Under the pieces are notes generated by a model. It worked only from the letters and a program-made list of their open reading frames with translations, was not told the DNA's origin and searched no databases. A program made the translations under genes and the position numbers. 64,000 nucleotides of DNA, from contig JAVTVY010025112.1 in NCBI GenBank assembly GCA_036873755.1, positions 1 to 64,000 of the forward strand, read 5' to 3'. Below, one piece after another: positions 37,211 through 48,298 of this stretch. Position 1 is the stretch's first letter. Each line of letters begins with the position of its first letter. This stretch comes from Hanleya hanleyi. Lineage: Eukaryota > Mollusca > Polyplacophora > Lepidopleurida > Hanleyidae.

Positions 37211-37314
37211 TCAAGCAAAGTAGAAGTTGTCGGAGGACCAAACTCCTAGCATCGATGACAAAGGCACCAGAAACACAACCAACACCCCAGAAGGCGGGAT
37301 GTTGATAAAACCAC
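37211..37314 (-). CDS. last exon (7) of the IgGFc-binding/LDLa protein: hydrophobic C-terminal tail
   Basis: On the minus strand the acceptor TTATTTATAG|GT opens a 104-base exon in phase 1, matching the LDLa exon, and runs to TGA at 37211-37213. It encodes 33 residues, mainly a hydrophobic stretch (GVLVVFLVPLSSMLGVW) ending in SSDNFYFA. That length suits a single C-terminal membrane segment or a GPI-attachment signal. A cleaved GPI signal would want small residues just upstream, and Asn-Ser-Lys-Ser-Gly-Gly is available. Either way the protein would be tethered outside the cell. The spliced model of seven exons totals 2046 bases, 681 codons plus stop. Confidence 0.55.
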
Positions 37315-37757
37315 CTATAAATAAAGACAAATGCAGCTATAACATAACGTTTATATTGTTGACGAGAACACACGAGTTTTACATAGCGCCTAGTCGAGAT
37401 AGTACCTCCATGAACATAACAATGTAACAGGAATTTATAACCAGACTAGCATTCAACCGCCATAAACGCTGAATTTATAGTGGTTTCGTGGTCGTTTTTC
37501 AGCAAATAAACAAATGACTTGACAGAAGTAAAATTATACTACATGGGTTTATCAGATTTCATCACCTGTTTGACCGGATTGTCCGTTTTGCTGAATTCTA
37601 TCTTTTCTAATGAATATTCTGTTTGCTGGTGTCAATGCGACTATCAATGTTTTTATAAGCCCTATGTCACCATGATGTTGTTTCAAGTGACTCAAGCGCT
37701 TTGTATACTTCTAACAGGTCAAGCAGGATAAGTTCGGATGATCGTGGACGTTATTAC

Positions 37758-37929
37758 CTGATTTGCTATTGCAGAGGTCGATTCTGGCGTAACTACATCC
37801 AGCGATGTTGTAACTCTCGTCACTGTCGTCTGTACAATCACTGTGACAATTGCAGACGAAACTCTCTTCTATGCACATCCCTGTATCTGCACCACACGAG
37901 AACCACCCACTAGCACACAGGTTGTTCCG
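37758..37929 (-). CDS. exon 6: LDL-receptor class A domain
   Basis: Acceptor TACTTTGTAG|CGG and donor AATCAG|GTAATA enclose 172 bases entering in phase 0 and leaving in phase 1. The frame reads NNLCASGWFSCGADTGMC, then IEESFVCNCHSDCTDDSDES. This is an LDL-receptor class A module: spaced cysteines, the F-x-C start, and the C-x-D-D-S-D-E calcium-binding acidic cluster. LDLa modules bind Ca2+ and protein ligands outside the cell. A different open frame crosses the same bases and extends upstream to an acceptor near 38058 (RYNPSPGSISG...). It would need another phase and would lose the cysteine pattern, so it is not preferred, though an alternative exon there is possible. Confidence 0.78.
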
Positions 37930-38268
37930 CTACAAAGTATAATTTCACCATAATAAGTTCTATCACACGGAGTCGTCAAATAGAATCCAAAACCGCGTGT
38001 CCCAAAAATTTTGTTGTCAAGTTTCGTTCCTGATATCGAACCAGGACTCGGATTATATCTACCTGAAATCAAGCAGACATTATGTCAGGGCCAGAATAGT
38101 ACATTGCGAAAATATGCGACTCGTCAAAGACGAAAACCAGCTCTATCAACATCTAGAGCCTCACATCAATAGAGAACGTATCGTATTTGATATGGAAGGA
38201 CACACCATGCAAGACGTGTACCTGCTCCGCAACGTGATGTGAATAAAAAACTCTCTCTCCTCACATCA

Positions 38269-38570
38269 ATTGATGCTCATGTTGATTGAAGATAATCCCG
38301 CGTATGAACTCGTCATTGACGACATCTCCTTGGAAACAAAGAAAGTTCGCATAAACTCAGGTGTGATATTAGAACACGCCAGAGCCTGCTAACAAACCAC
38401 GGCGAAATACCCGTATGTGCAATCAGAGGGAAAAGTAACATCCATAACCTTAAACTTGCAGTCCTTCAACTGGACCAACTCTCCGGGAATATAGACCGTG
38501 TACGACCATGAGTTATATTCTGAGAGCCCATTCTAACACGGGCACATGAAAGCTCCCAAGCATATCAACC
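38269..38570 (+). pseudogene. decayed Polinton-like capsid gene fragment
   Basis: The plus strand reads MLIEDNPAYELVIDDISLET and then a KKVRINSGVILEHARA segment to a stop at 38390-38392. After that, in the same neighbourhood, come a KYPYVQSEGKVTSITL-like piece and further broken frames to about 38570. The order 'valine/arginine strand, leucine-rich helix with His-Ala, then Lys-Tyr-Pro and a Thr-Ile strand' is what I recall of a Polinton/adintovirus capsid protein. Stops and shifts make it non-functional. It lies in intron 5 of the minus-strand gene, on the other strand. The resemblance is moderate. Confidence 0.35.
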
Positions 38571-39309
38571 TTCCTGAAATTGCTGAAAAGATAACTCCGG
38601 CAATGGTATATTATCGTTCCTCTATTTAAACTATTCGGTGATACATGTACGCTAAAAACGTTCAACCTTAATCCATCTTATACCTCCGAAGATCACCCCC
38701 AGCTGTGAATACAAGGCCTTCAGAGGGGATAAGACGAGGAACGTTGTCTCTAACATACGATGAATAACGAAGAGCTGCATACGCACTGGCCGTATGCTAG
38801 GCAAGTAATACTATGTTCATGCGGTACACGCAGCTAACTTAATGCCAAACGATGATAAGCAGTTGCCATAAGCCCATATCGTGAACACGGACTCTAGGAA
38901 ACTTCCGAGCGATCACTGGGTAATCATTTCCATAACGAACTGGGTGAATTTGTTGAATGTGATGATTTGTATATCAGCCACGCTTTTATTTTAGATGTTC
39001 ATGTGAACAACTTCAATAACATGACCACACGGCCCCTAGCATCAGCTTGAGCGGTATTAGATACAAATATTCAAGAGCAATGGTGCAATAGTCCTATCAA
39101 GTCATCTGACGGAAAATGGTGAATTATGTGACCGTTAGATAGCAGAAACGTCCCAAACGGGGAAAAGATTAGTATAATGCAAGTTCTTATTCAGAACAAA
39201 AGTCTATTATGCGGCCCGACCCCGACCCGACCGCGACCAAGCGCTTAACTCTCTACCATGTTAACCATACTGACAAAGTAAAATCACGATGATTTGTACA
39301 GATTGCAAG

Positions 39310-39402
39310 CATCGGGGACGAAACGTCCACCAGCAGAATCTCACCGTAACGTCCACCAGCAGAATCTCACCGTAACGTCCACCAGCAAAATCTCAACATA
39401 TT
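39310..39402 (+). repeat. 26-bp tandem repeat, three units
   Basis: Three units around CGTCCACCAGCAGAATCTCA lie in tandem. A single related unit preceded by the same GGGGACGAAA occurs at about 42058-42095, so it belongs to an interspersed repeat in this gene's introns. Confidence 0.8.
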
Positions 39403-40811
39403 CAGGTAACAATTAAGCGCAACATAAAAACGGGCTTAAAGGCGCTAAAACGCGCCACATCCTTCGGATGATTTTTTGTGCGAAAGTAGGGAGTTTCTTG
39501 ATACTGGGAAAAAATCTGCAATTCACACTGATTTCTTGGTTGTCAGTGTTCGTCTAAAAACTCGAAAACATGCATTCGATGTGGGACATCTTAATGATAT
39601 TTACTTCACTGATTCGTTTGGTGATATTATAAGACCAAGCGTGTCACTATGACATAGATTAGCTGTGTTATACGTGATGGAAGTTGTCAGTCCTAAAAAT
39701 AGCCAGTATAGCATGATACAGCATTGGACATGCAGTACAATTGGGCTTATAACCCCTTCGCCATGATGTATACAAAGTAAAACGTATACACAACTGTGAC
39801 CGTAAGTGAAATCTTTCTCTAGCTATAAAAAATCGAAACATTATTCGGTTACAAGAAATCATGGTCATATACCTGTGGCTATACACCACGGTCATATATC
39901 TGTGTAGCATACGGTCAGAGTAGAACATGCAGCCCGACGTTCGGGATCTATAATCTGTTACAAATTATGATGTGTGCCGTATCCACCTCAAATACGGTTA
40001 GGAGTGCGCGATACTAGTATGCTATACAACTAGATAATTCGTGTAATGCTTCTCCAAAGATTGCCTCTAGTCGTATGTTGCCTTGTCTTGACGATTGAAG
40101 GTGGGCTTCTGTAGCATAGGACAAGTTACAATTGATACCGTTCGCGCATACTATTTTGAGTAGTCGATCAATAAGGCAGTATTGCCTAAGTTATCACTCG
40201 TTCGTCCTATCTTTTCGAACAAACCCAGGTAGTTTGATATACACAGGAATTTCGACGTATCCCTGTTATACTGCGTTCTCAGAATATGACCCGGCATCGT
40301 TACTCCGTCCATAATCACCTAGAAACTGGTCAACGCGCTGCTACCATGAAACAGAGATACTAGTAGTTTGACCACGTTTAAGAAATGATTATTATTTTTA
40401 TTATCAAATAATAAATGATAATAGTTAAAAGGTTAGATTATTTATTCTCATGGTCCCCTGCTATGGCTTTGGATGATGAGAAGCCTATCACCAGTCTGTT
40501 GGGGTATGCGGATTGGAATATATTATCCCAATAAGTAAGTGTTTACAAGAGACTCTAGTACTGAAATAATGAAGGACTCTTCTTCCGACGGATTTCATCT
40601 AGATAGAAATAGAAAAGGTGTCAAGATGTTATACTTAGATACTTTTTTTCTCAGAAGACTCGCGATCGTCCGGAGTCCTTTACATAACAAATTAGTGACC
40701 CACCCGGGCCAGAACGTTTCCTTATCCCTTACACAGGCAGACAAAGCGACCTTTGCAGAATAGTAGATTTATGAGTTGGCCTGAATTTCAGGATATAACA
40801 ACTGAACTTAC

Positions 40812-41086
40812 TTGAGTCTCAGCTAGACTACCTTCTATTGTTTCTGTCGTAGGATTATTTGTGCTTGTCCATGTCTCACTTCTCGCCGACGTTGAATCTG
40901 TCGCCGTTTGAACCAGTGTTGAGTTTTCTGCGGCTGTTGCATCTGGCACCGCTGCGTTATTTGTTGTTAGTGTTGACTCTGACGTGGACCATACGGGACT
41001 CATTTGTAAAGTCGTGGTCGCTATTTCAATCGTGGAAGGTGCCACTGAGGAAGGCAACATAGGGCTACCACCGCTTGCTGTACCAG
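40812..41086 (-). CDS. exon 5: Ser/Thr-rich mucin-like linker
   Basis: The acceptor TTTCTTTTCAG|CT opens in phase 1 and the donor GACTCAA|GTAAGT closes in phase 0 after 275 bases. About 91 residues are dominated by Ser, Thr, Ala and Pro (for example SSVAPSTIEIATTTLQ and TSTNNPTTETIEG), with no cysteine. This composition is typical of an O-glycosylated stalk and fits its place between the IgGFc-binding region and the LDLa module. The phase-0 donor joins directly to the phase-0 LDLa exon. Confidence 0.75.
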
Positions 41087-41609
41087 CTGAAAAGAAATTG
41101 GTTCATTGTAACAATCACCTTAACTTGGGGGTGATTCGCTTATATTGTGAAAATACGGTTTAGAATCTGTTGTGGATGATTCTTTCATATGCTTGATTTA
41201 TACCGCTTAATATTATGCTGATTTATTTTGAATTGTTGCTATATTTCAACGAAGGCCATGTAAAAATTTTACCGCGTACAATCTGATGTAGTGTAAATGT
41301 GTTTTTATTTGTCAGAGTGAAGATAGATAAAATTTCATGTTTGAACACTGACTTGTTCGAGTACTCATATTTTGTTAAACAAATGGCCGTGAGATATGAG
41401 AAATACTGGAGTCATTCAAGACGCTCAGTGGGCAATTTCTGTTCACAAATTATTTTCGCCATAATAATCAAAAACACTTTTACACTTGACCGTATCACCA
41501 CCAAAGTCAAAGCATCAAGCTCATATTATCTAAGCCGTATCATTCATAAATATTATTTCATTCAAATTCAATCCTTTTTCTGGAGATCTGAAATATCATT
41601 GTGGCTATC

Positions 41610-42520
41610 ATTACAACGCATATGAGGGAAGTGGGAAGTGGTGCCGACATACTGACCTCACAGCATAGTCTTCTGGTTAACCTATTCTAAAGCACATACC
41701 AAGAATCTAACGATTCGTGATATGTATTGTATCGCAGGTACGCTTTTATTGTACCTGTTCATGTGGCAACTTGAATGACATGACCACACGGCCCCTAGCA
41801 CCGGCATGAGCGGTATTAGATACAAATCTAGAGAGCTATGATGGAAATGCTCTGACAACTCGCATATTGGTAATTGGTGAGTTGTGTCGTTGTGACAACT
41901 CGTACACTGGAGATTGGTGAGCTGTATCGTGGTCAGATGAAAATGACGGCATTTAACACAAAAGACTAGTCTGTAAGGCCCGATGCCGACTCAGCATCAA
42001 CTTGCCACAATGCCAACATATATCAAAGACCAAAAGGTCTCTACAGGGCACGGGCCTCGGGGACGAAACGTCCACCAGCAGAATCTCGCCATATACAGGT
42101 AAAAATTACAACGCATATAAGGTAAGTGGGAAGAGGTGCCGACATACTAACAGAGTCACATGACCTCACAGTATAGTCTTCTGGTTAACCTATTCTAAAG
42201 CACATACCAAGAATCTAACGATTCGTGATATGTATTGTATCTCAGGTACGCTTTTATTGTACCTGTTCATGTGGCAACTTGGATGACATGACCACACGGC
42301 ACCGGCATAAGCGTTATTAGGTACAAATCTAGAGAGCTATGATGGAAATGCTCTGACAACTCGTATATTGGTAATTGGTGAGCTGTGTCGCTGTGACAAC
42401 TCGTACACTGGGGGTTGGTGAGCTGTATCGTCGTCAGATGAAAATGACGGCATTTAACACAAAAGACTAGTCTGTAAGGCCCGATGTCGACCCAGCATCA
42501 ACTTCCCACAATGCCAACAA
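41610..42520 (+). repeat. two direct copies of the intronic interspersed repeat
   Basis: Copies at about 41620-42010 and 42115-42510 share almost all bases in the same orientation, about 490 bp apart. They are inverted relative to 36440-36830. Partial, older copies lie at about 38980-39075 and, inside the 3.2-kb TIR element, at 58800-58920. They lie between exons 4 and 5. Confidence 0.85.
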
Positions 42521-42706
42521 CCATCTTGATCAAATCCCCTTTCCAGCTTGATGAATTTTCACCTAAGATACGACGTATTTCCTTCACACAACGATCGTAT
42601 TTTGCTACACACGTGTGACAATCTTTTTATCTTGTCCACTGCAAGCGAAAAAACATTTTGCAGAAATAGCACATAAAGCAAACATTTAATGGATAAAGGG
42701 ACCTAC

Positions 42707-42766
42707 CTATGACGTCAGCTAGCTGTCTGGCACAATCTTCATCAATTGATTCATCTCCATCGTTAT
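42707..42766 (-). CDS. exon 4: acidic DNDGDE segment
   Basis: A 60-base exon in phase 1 at both ends, acceptor GTTTTCAG|AT and donor TCATAG|GTAGGT. It reads DNDGDESIDEDCARQLADVI. The spacing of Asp, Gly, Ile and the D-E-D-C end repeats the pattern of exon 3 and resembles the second half of a paired Asp-rich calcium loop (D-x-D-x-D-x-x-x-D-E) with a conserved Cys. Both flanking phases agree. Its shortness means that only the motif and the frame support it. Confidence 0.7.
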
Positions 42767-42814
42767 CTGAAAACTCAAACAGAAGTTTTGAATTACGAGC
42801 TAATTAAATAACTT

Positions 42815-43065
42815 AACGGGGGCTGCAAAAGGTGGATAACGGGGGCTGCAAAAGGTGGATAAGGATTATTACCAGAAGAAAACTGTCCCTGTTGCCTGTT
42901 GTTAACTCCCCTGTCAGGTTTGGTTCCCACAGGGAAGGTCGGGTTCGAAGGCCCGCTGGTGCATGTGTAAAAGTTTTCCAGTTTCTTGCCGACAAGAGGT
43001 GGTTCTCACCGCGTACTCTGGCTTCCTCAACCAACCAAACTGGCTGTCACCATTTGTGAAATAAC
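42815..43065 (+). repeat. SINE-like interspersed repeat with a tRNA-type B box
   Basis: It begins with two 23-24-bp direct copies of AACGGGGGCTGCAAAAGGTG. A GGGTTCGAAGGCC segment near 42941-42953 resembles the pol III internal B box (GGTTCGANNCC). I could not place an A box with certainty. It lies in intron 3. Confidence 0.35.
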
Positions 43066-43299
43066 CTCGAGTGTGACATTACACCAAATCCCCCCCCCCC
43101 CACACACAGGGAAGTTTAATGAATCCTCTAAATATTTTAATGCAGGAATCTCATAGCGTATTCGCGATGTTTTATCAATGTAATTTCGATCGTTCGGTTC
43201 CTTTGTGCTAACGCCTTTCCATGTAGAAGTTCATTATTATACAAGGTGAATATACTCTCATGAATATAGCGAGCTACTTGATAACAACTGTCAACAGAC

Positions 43300-43393
43300 C
43301 TGCGTTTGTTCCATCGCACAGTTCTTCGTCTATACGTCCATCACAGTCATTGTCCAGTCCATCCCCAACTGTATTGTTACTGATTGTACATGG
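43300..43393 (-). CDS. exon 3: DNDCDGRIDEE calcium-loop-like segment
   Basis: The acceptor TTTCACAG|CC starts in phase 0, exactly following exon 2. The donor after AACGCAG is GTCTGT, a weaker but usable GT site. The 94 bases encode PCTISNNTVGDGLDNDCDGR then IDEELCDGTNA. The G-D-G-x-D-N-D-C-D-G-x-I-D-E-E core is an Asp-rich loop with Cys, of the kind seen in thrombospondin-type and other extracellular Ca2+-binding repeats. I recall this segment following the IgGFc-binding domain in other invertebrate members. With exon 4 it forms a two-loop unit. Confidence 0.82.
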
Positions 43394-43715
43394 CTGTGAA
43401 ACGACAAAAGGACCATCACCAAAAAGACCAATCGATGTACCTTAGCATCTTAACACTCTGAGAGATATAGTGGTCCAAGATATAATTAATAGAGTAGAAA
43501 ATACCTCAATTCCTGATCTAACGTTGGAATTTGTTGATTTTGAAACAAGTAATATTCGTAAATCGACAATATTCCACATTGACTGAATTGCACGTTTGAA
43601 AAAATCAATCTAGCTATTTCGGGAAGGATTATTGTTGTTCGTGTACCAGCGACGGACTCCCTTAGTTGTCTAATCCCTCTGTTTACGCAGATAAACCTAT
43701 CTGGGGCTTACTTAC

Positions 43716-44995
43716 CGTATTGACAGGCGCCAGCCTCATGCCTGTCGGGAAGGAATACGATTCGTACAGAACATAGCCATACAGGAAGCCTCCAAATGTC
43801 ACGATCGTAGATGTGTGATAAATGGTATGGCTTCCATCAGACACTGGGATATGAGCACCCACGTAATCTGTCCCGCTAAACTGAGTCCATGTCGTAGAAC
43901 TGTTCAGTGCCGCGTTGTCTAACCGGAGACCAGACTTATCTGAGTCCTTTATTATTATCTGAAAGTAGTTGGTATACGAGCCGAAAGTCGAAGACTGGGG
44001 AGTAGTGAAGGTGTAGTCGGAGGCGTATTGCTCTATCGGATAGATCACCGTCATAGATGGATCGGACGTTTCCGTGGACCAAGCAAATTCCTGACTTCGG
44101 ACCATCTGTACAACTAGAATAGGTTGGTCCGAAGTGACCGTTATAAAATCTGTTGAACTGATCACTAACTGGAAATGACCTCCGATTTTTGTGATCACTT
44201 GGCTGCCGTAGTTTGACACGTTGACGGTTGTACTGGCTTCGCTAGAGACACACTTGATCACATCGCCAACCGCCGTTTCGGGCGTCGGCACCAGGGCAAA
44301 TGTTTTGCCCCACGTGGACACGGGCGGAAGCTGTTCCACCAAGTGATCGGAACTGTAACCGTCAATTCTTGTCCGTCGGTTGCCACTGAAGACAGCCACT
44401 GGTTTTGTAGATGATATATATGTCCCTGTCAGATCGCCTTGGCTTTGAATCTGCAGAGATTCATACTGGCTTAAGTTCACAGTGAATGTATCCCCATTGT
44501 AGTAAGCTATCCCGCCAAATTGGACTTCCAGAAAAGTCGCAGGATCAGGCAGCTTGATAATTACGGCGCAATTTTCCGTAGCAACCACGGCGAATTGAGT
44601 TCTGTACGTCGCAGGATGAAAGGAGACTGTGAAATGCTCTGTTCCAAGAACGTCTAACGGAAGAACAAGAAAAGCGTCATTGGTGTATTCCTCCTTATTC
44701 ACGGCGTACACGACGACCTCATCATCGGAGTGTACAGTAATGGCGTTGTTCGACTTGACGGAACCAACTATGCGGAAGCCGGATGTTATGTTCAACTGGT
44801 GAACATACCCTGAATATACTTCGAATCGCTGATCAACCTGTGGACTCGTACTCAGCGGGGAGGTCACATGGACAGTGACGTTTGTAGGCCGGCTCGTCGT
44901 GACGTACAGCTCCAAGTCTGTGGAGTATGACGTCGCGTGATTATCCATGTATATCAAGAAGAAGTCTGTACCAGCGTTATCTGGTGCCCCAGTAC
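43716..44995 (-). CDS. exon 2: IgGFc-binding protein domain
   Basis: This 1280-base exon is the longest trustworthy coding block in the window: acceptor TTTATCAG|GT (phase 1), donor AATACG|GTAAGT (phase 0). It encodes about 426 residues starting GAPDNAGTDFLIYMDN. The all-beta repetitive sequence with TDFLIYM at the start, VYAVNKEEYTNDAFLVLPL, KPVAVFSGNRRTRI and HLVEQLPPVSTWGKTFALVP in order is the IgGFc_binding N-terminal domain known from FCGBP and many invertebrate proteins. The family is linked to mucus and extracellular adhesion; binding of IgG Fc itself would make no sense in an invertebrate. The exon is intact. The open frame alone would suggest a start at TTG or ATG inside, but the acceptor and the upstream signal-peptide exon show that it is internal. 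Confidence 0.93.
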
Positions 44996-45110
44996 CTGAT
45001 AAATAATAAATCTACATATTATACGGACTGGAATCGTGGACTGTCTATTTAGGATATATACCACACTGATTTTAGGATGGAGTACTACCAACGTTGTTGT
45101 GAAAGACTAG

Positions 45111-45600
45111 TTGCTCATATCTTTCGTTATTGGAGAAAATAACTTGCTCCCATACGAAATACATGAGTGTATATGGCTGTACTTTCGAAACAACCCTTCT
45201 GTGACGTTACAAGATAAACTACAACAAATAGCAAAAGGAAGAACTATCCGACAGAAACAAATGCCCGGTTCCTATTCAATAATTCCACGACAAAGTGCGA
45301 ATCGCGCTACACGCCAATCGAAAAAAAGTAACTCGCGACCGCCTTTGCTTTGTGAACGTTTTCATCATTTTATCTGGGACCACAGTGTGGAGATGGAAAC
45401 CGACCACAAACCACTCCAGAATTATGGTTTGAGATATCGCACACTCCGGGAAAGTATACATGTACATCGCAGACGCGTTGTCGCGTGTTGTTGACAAGAG
45501 TGTAACTTCAGTTTGTAAGAATGTAGCTGATGTCAATGCCTATGTTGATCTGATAGTTGAGAACATTGCAATATCTGATATATGGTTGACTCAAATTCGC
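45111..45600 (+). pseudogene. Ty3/Gypsy pol RNase H relic
   Basis: The plus strand encodes FHHFIWDHSVEMETDHKPL at about 45358-45414. After a frame change it gives a Pro-Gly-Lys, Tyr-Met-Tyr-Ile-Ala-Asp-Ala-Leu-Ser-Arg sequence near 45447-45490. The T-D-H-K-P-L and A-D-A-L-S-R motifs at this spacing mark the RNase H end of Ty3/Gypsy polymerases. Roughly 100 further bases stay open. Shortened spacing and frame changes make it dead. No LTR was identified. It lies in intron 1 of the IgGFc-binding gene on the opposite strand. Confidence 0.75.
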
Positions 45601-45830
45601 AAAGAAACGCCTGATATGTGACCATGACAACCACAAAGAGTGATAGTGAGATTTATCCAAAGAGTGATATATAGTATGAATATCCTGGAGAAATGGTAGT
45701 CGTGTTTTAGATTTCAGTAATACGTACTGTGAGAAAGGAAATGTATTCTCGACCAACCGTTGATTTTTCACAAGCTCCAAAGTAGATGACTAATTAAAAT
45801 CGGCCGAATTTAGTGATATCCTGCACTTAC

Positions 45831-45891
45831 CTCTCCCAGACTGAAGAAGTTGAATTATCAGTAAAAGACCAATAAACACACAAATTTCCAT
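45831..45891 (-). CDS. exon 1: start codon and signal peptide of the IgGFc-binding/LDLa protein
   Basis: ATG at 45891 (minus strand) opens 20 codons, MEICVFIGLLLIIQLLQSGR, then a phase-1 donor GAGAG|GTAAGT. The sequence is a textbook signal peptide: an acidic/polar N-terminus, a Leu/Ile-rich core and a small-residue end. The phase-1 remainder joins the GT of exon 2 to make Gly-Thr-Gly-Ala-Pro, giving continuous sequence. This short exon has no independent support beyond signal, donor and phase, but all three agree. A TATATATA sequence at about 46240-46248 (reverse strand reading) could be the promoter, which would leave a 5' UTR of roughly 320 bases. Confidence 0.75.
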
Positions 45892-46993
45892 GGTTCGATG
45901 TTAGTTCCACCCGTCGCTTGTTCACACCACGACGTATCAGCGACCGAACAAGCTGAAAGGGTTTGAAACGCAACGTAGTAGTTTTCAACAGCTAAAGCCT
46001 TCAAATGTTGAAAGAAATTTTTAACAAAATATTTCTACTCAATAGCCATTTAAGAAGATTTATCGATTCACCGGTACCGTACTCTTCATAAGCAAAGAAA
46101 ATAAAATTGGCGATCAAACGGAATCTCCAATGGATGGGGATACTTGCCTCTCTTTACAAGGATGGTAATAGCTTTCCGTCCTGAATCGTCGTCCTGAACT
46201 AAGAACGCAGTCGAATGTTGGATTTCAATGTAGTTGCAGTTATATATACGCGCTTTTAGTTATTTGCACTTACCAAATGTTTCTTCAAGTACGGAGTATA
46301 AGATCAGAAGTCAATACTCCAGAGCAATCCAATGTCTTCAAGAATGTAAGTGACCTGTACCTTATTGTAACAGTAACCGCATTATGTTGTTAGAAGGGTG
46401 TAAACTGAGAAAAGCTAATTGTGATATTGGTACTTTAGTTTATGCACTATTACAGGTATTTATTTTATCAATTGAGTCACAATGTAGTAGGATGACGGAT
46501 TGTTACCCGTCTATTCAGAAAGTGTTTTGAGTCGCCGGCTCGCGGATCCCTATCAAGTACAAGTGGTTCCCTTTCACAGTAAATTTATCGTTCAAATATA
46601 GGTAAAACGAACAATAGCACAACTATAGACCATTATAACCTAATTTTACTTTCAAAGACTGAACTTTGAACTTTTAACCTGAATGTACGAATAATTCACA
46701 TCAATACTGTGTTATGCATGCCTTGGATCTCAGCTTATATTTTGTATTTACCGGTATAATGGATCCAACAATATATTCCAGTCTACCTCACCTGTAAGCT
46801 TACAACAAATTCTTTAATATGAATGGATTTACAGCCGCATGAAAATTGTTTAACTTAACTTCATTGGGAATCAGTTTCTCTTAATTAAGGCAACACGATT
46901 TTCATTTCCCACCTCACATGATTACAAAACTTGAAAATCTCAAAATCTTCTGGATTGCCTGAAAAAGTCATCTGATGGTCAGGTTGAATTTGT

Positions 46994-47345
46994 CAATGGC
47001 TCAGATGGCATTATTGTGAGAACATAGAAGAGCCTGTTCACGAACCGGTGACTTCAGCTGATCAGTTAATGGGTTTGTCTAATTTCATTTCCCCCTATCT
47101 TTTACCTCTGGAGATTACTGTAGTTTCTCAGTATTCGATGACACTTTCTTTGAATAGTGGAAAGATATAATACATATATATATAAAATTATGCCAGCTAT
47201 CGCCACTTAAAAATAGTGGGTCTTATGGGTTAAAAGACAGGGCAAAGTGAAATTATACAACTCAGTAGCTGATCAGCTGAAGTCACTGGTCCATGAACAG
47301 ACATGCTCTTCATTGTTCTCTCAATAAAGTGCAACTGAGCTATTG
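46994..47345. mobile_element. about 350-bp foldback/MITE-like element
   Basis: The arms at about 46994-47068 and 47267-47345 are inverted copies with several mismatches; each includes CTTCAGCTGATCAG or its complement GACTTCAGCTGATCAG. No target duplication resolved and no coding capacity. Confidence 0.6.
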
Positions 47346-47733
47346 AAAGCGCACAAATGAGAAATAAATGTTATACGGTAATACTGACTTGTATGTATCG
47401 ACAATGCTCATAGTTCCAGTAATATGCAACCATGCTGTAGTATAAACAGTAAATGGCCTAAAGATATGTACGTGAACGCACAGGCAGTGCCGAAGTCTAT
47501 TTATTTAAAGAATTTACCGGCTCTATGGTGCATATATGTACGTATGGTAATTAGAATTTGTGGGGGGGATCAAAGAGAAATCCAAAGACACCACGCCAGC
47601 CACTGGGACAGAGAGCTGACTGAGATTGGTGTTAGGTTGGTTGCATGTATGGCTGGCAAATGCATCATTAAAGATCAAGCGCAGACGAGGTTATATTTCA
47701 TTTGTTGCATGAAGTATATATGAATTTTAATAA

Positions 47734-47812
47734 ATGTTCATACACGGGGTCTATAAATGTTCACACACGGGGTCTATAAATTAGTATATGTTCAAACACG
47801 GGGTCTATAAAT
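47734..47812 (+). repeat. three copies of an ACACGGGGTCTATAAAT unit
   Basis: ACACGGGGTCTATAAAT preceded by GTTCA or GTTCAA recurs three times with spacers of different lengths. Too short and irregular to classify. Confidence 0.85.
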
Positions 47813-48298
47813 AACACAATTGAGAAATGACAGAAACAAAGAAGCTGGATTGTTCAATACTGAAGTTGAAATTTATTACTTAATTAGGCTCATTTATTAA
47901 TTAATTAATTACGCTCTATCATTAGGACAGGTACAATTTTTGTAACAGTAAAACACGAAGAACAAATCTGTAGAGAATGACTACCATTTATCCATGATAT
48001 TGACACTATATTGATATTGGCTTTTCGTTTTCCCTGTGTTAACTCGGACATTGGTACCTTCAAGTCGACTAATATTCCTCAAAGACATGAATTTGCCTTC
48101 GGTTGCCTCAAGGGCGCGTATTGATCGGTCTCTTTTGTATTCGTTTGGCGAGTTCCAGTGCCAAGCCGGATTACTTTCCTGTATACCTGACCACCGCCTG
48201 CATGTTCACACTTGATTTTGATGAGGTCAGCAACGATTCCCTCATTCATGCATTCGGAACTTTCGCCAGAAAAGCCGAATCAATTTATAAGTACGTGG

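Larger units (their letters stand above)
45892..48298. other. upstream region of the IgGFc-binding gene, no further gene
   Basis: A probable promoter and 5' UTR of the minus-strand gene occupy the first 400 bases. The rest holds a foldback element (46994-47345) and a triple short repeat (47734-47812). No coding exon supported. Confidence 0.5.

Noticed and set aside
39560..39660. Plus-strand phrase with D-S-F-G resembling a viral-type cysteine protease active-site region
   Set aside because: Too short, with no His or Cys context and no intact frame. Not enough to call a second Polinton gene.
40859..41062. Plus-strand frame opposite the Ser/Thr-rich exon
   Set aside because: The antisense of a Thr/Ser-rich exon. 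The minus-strand reading has splice sites in phase with its neighbours.
43683..43715. Extension of the IgGFc-binding open frame beyond APVNT
   Set aside because: A strong GTAAGT donor lies at 43715-43710 and the next exon continues in phase with the expected Asp-rich segment, so the extra residues are intron.
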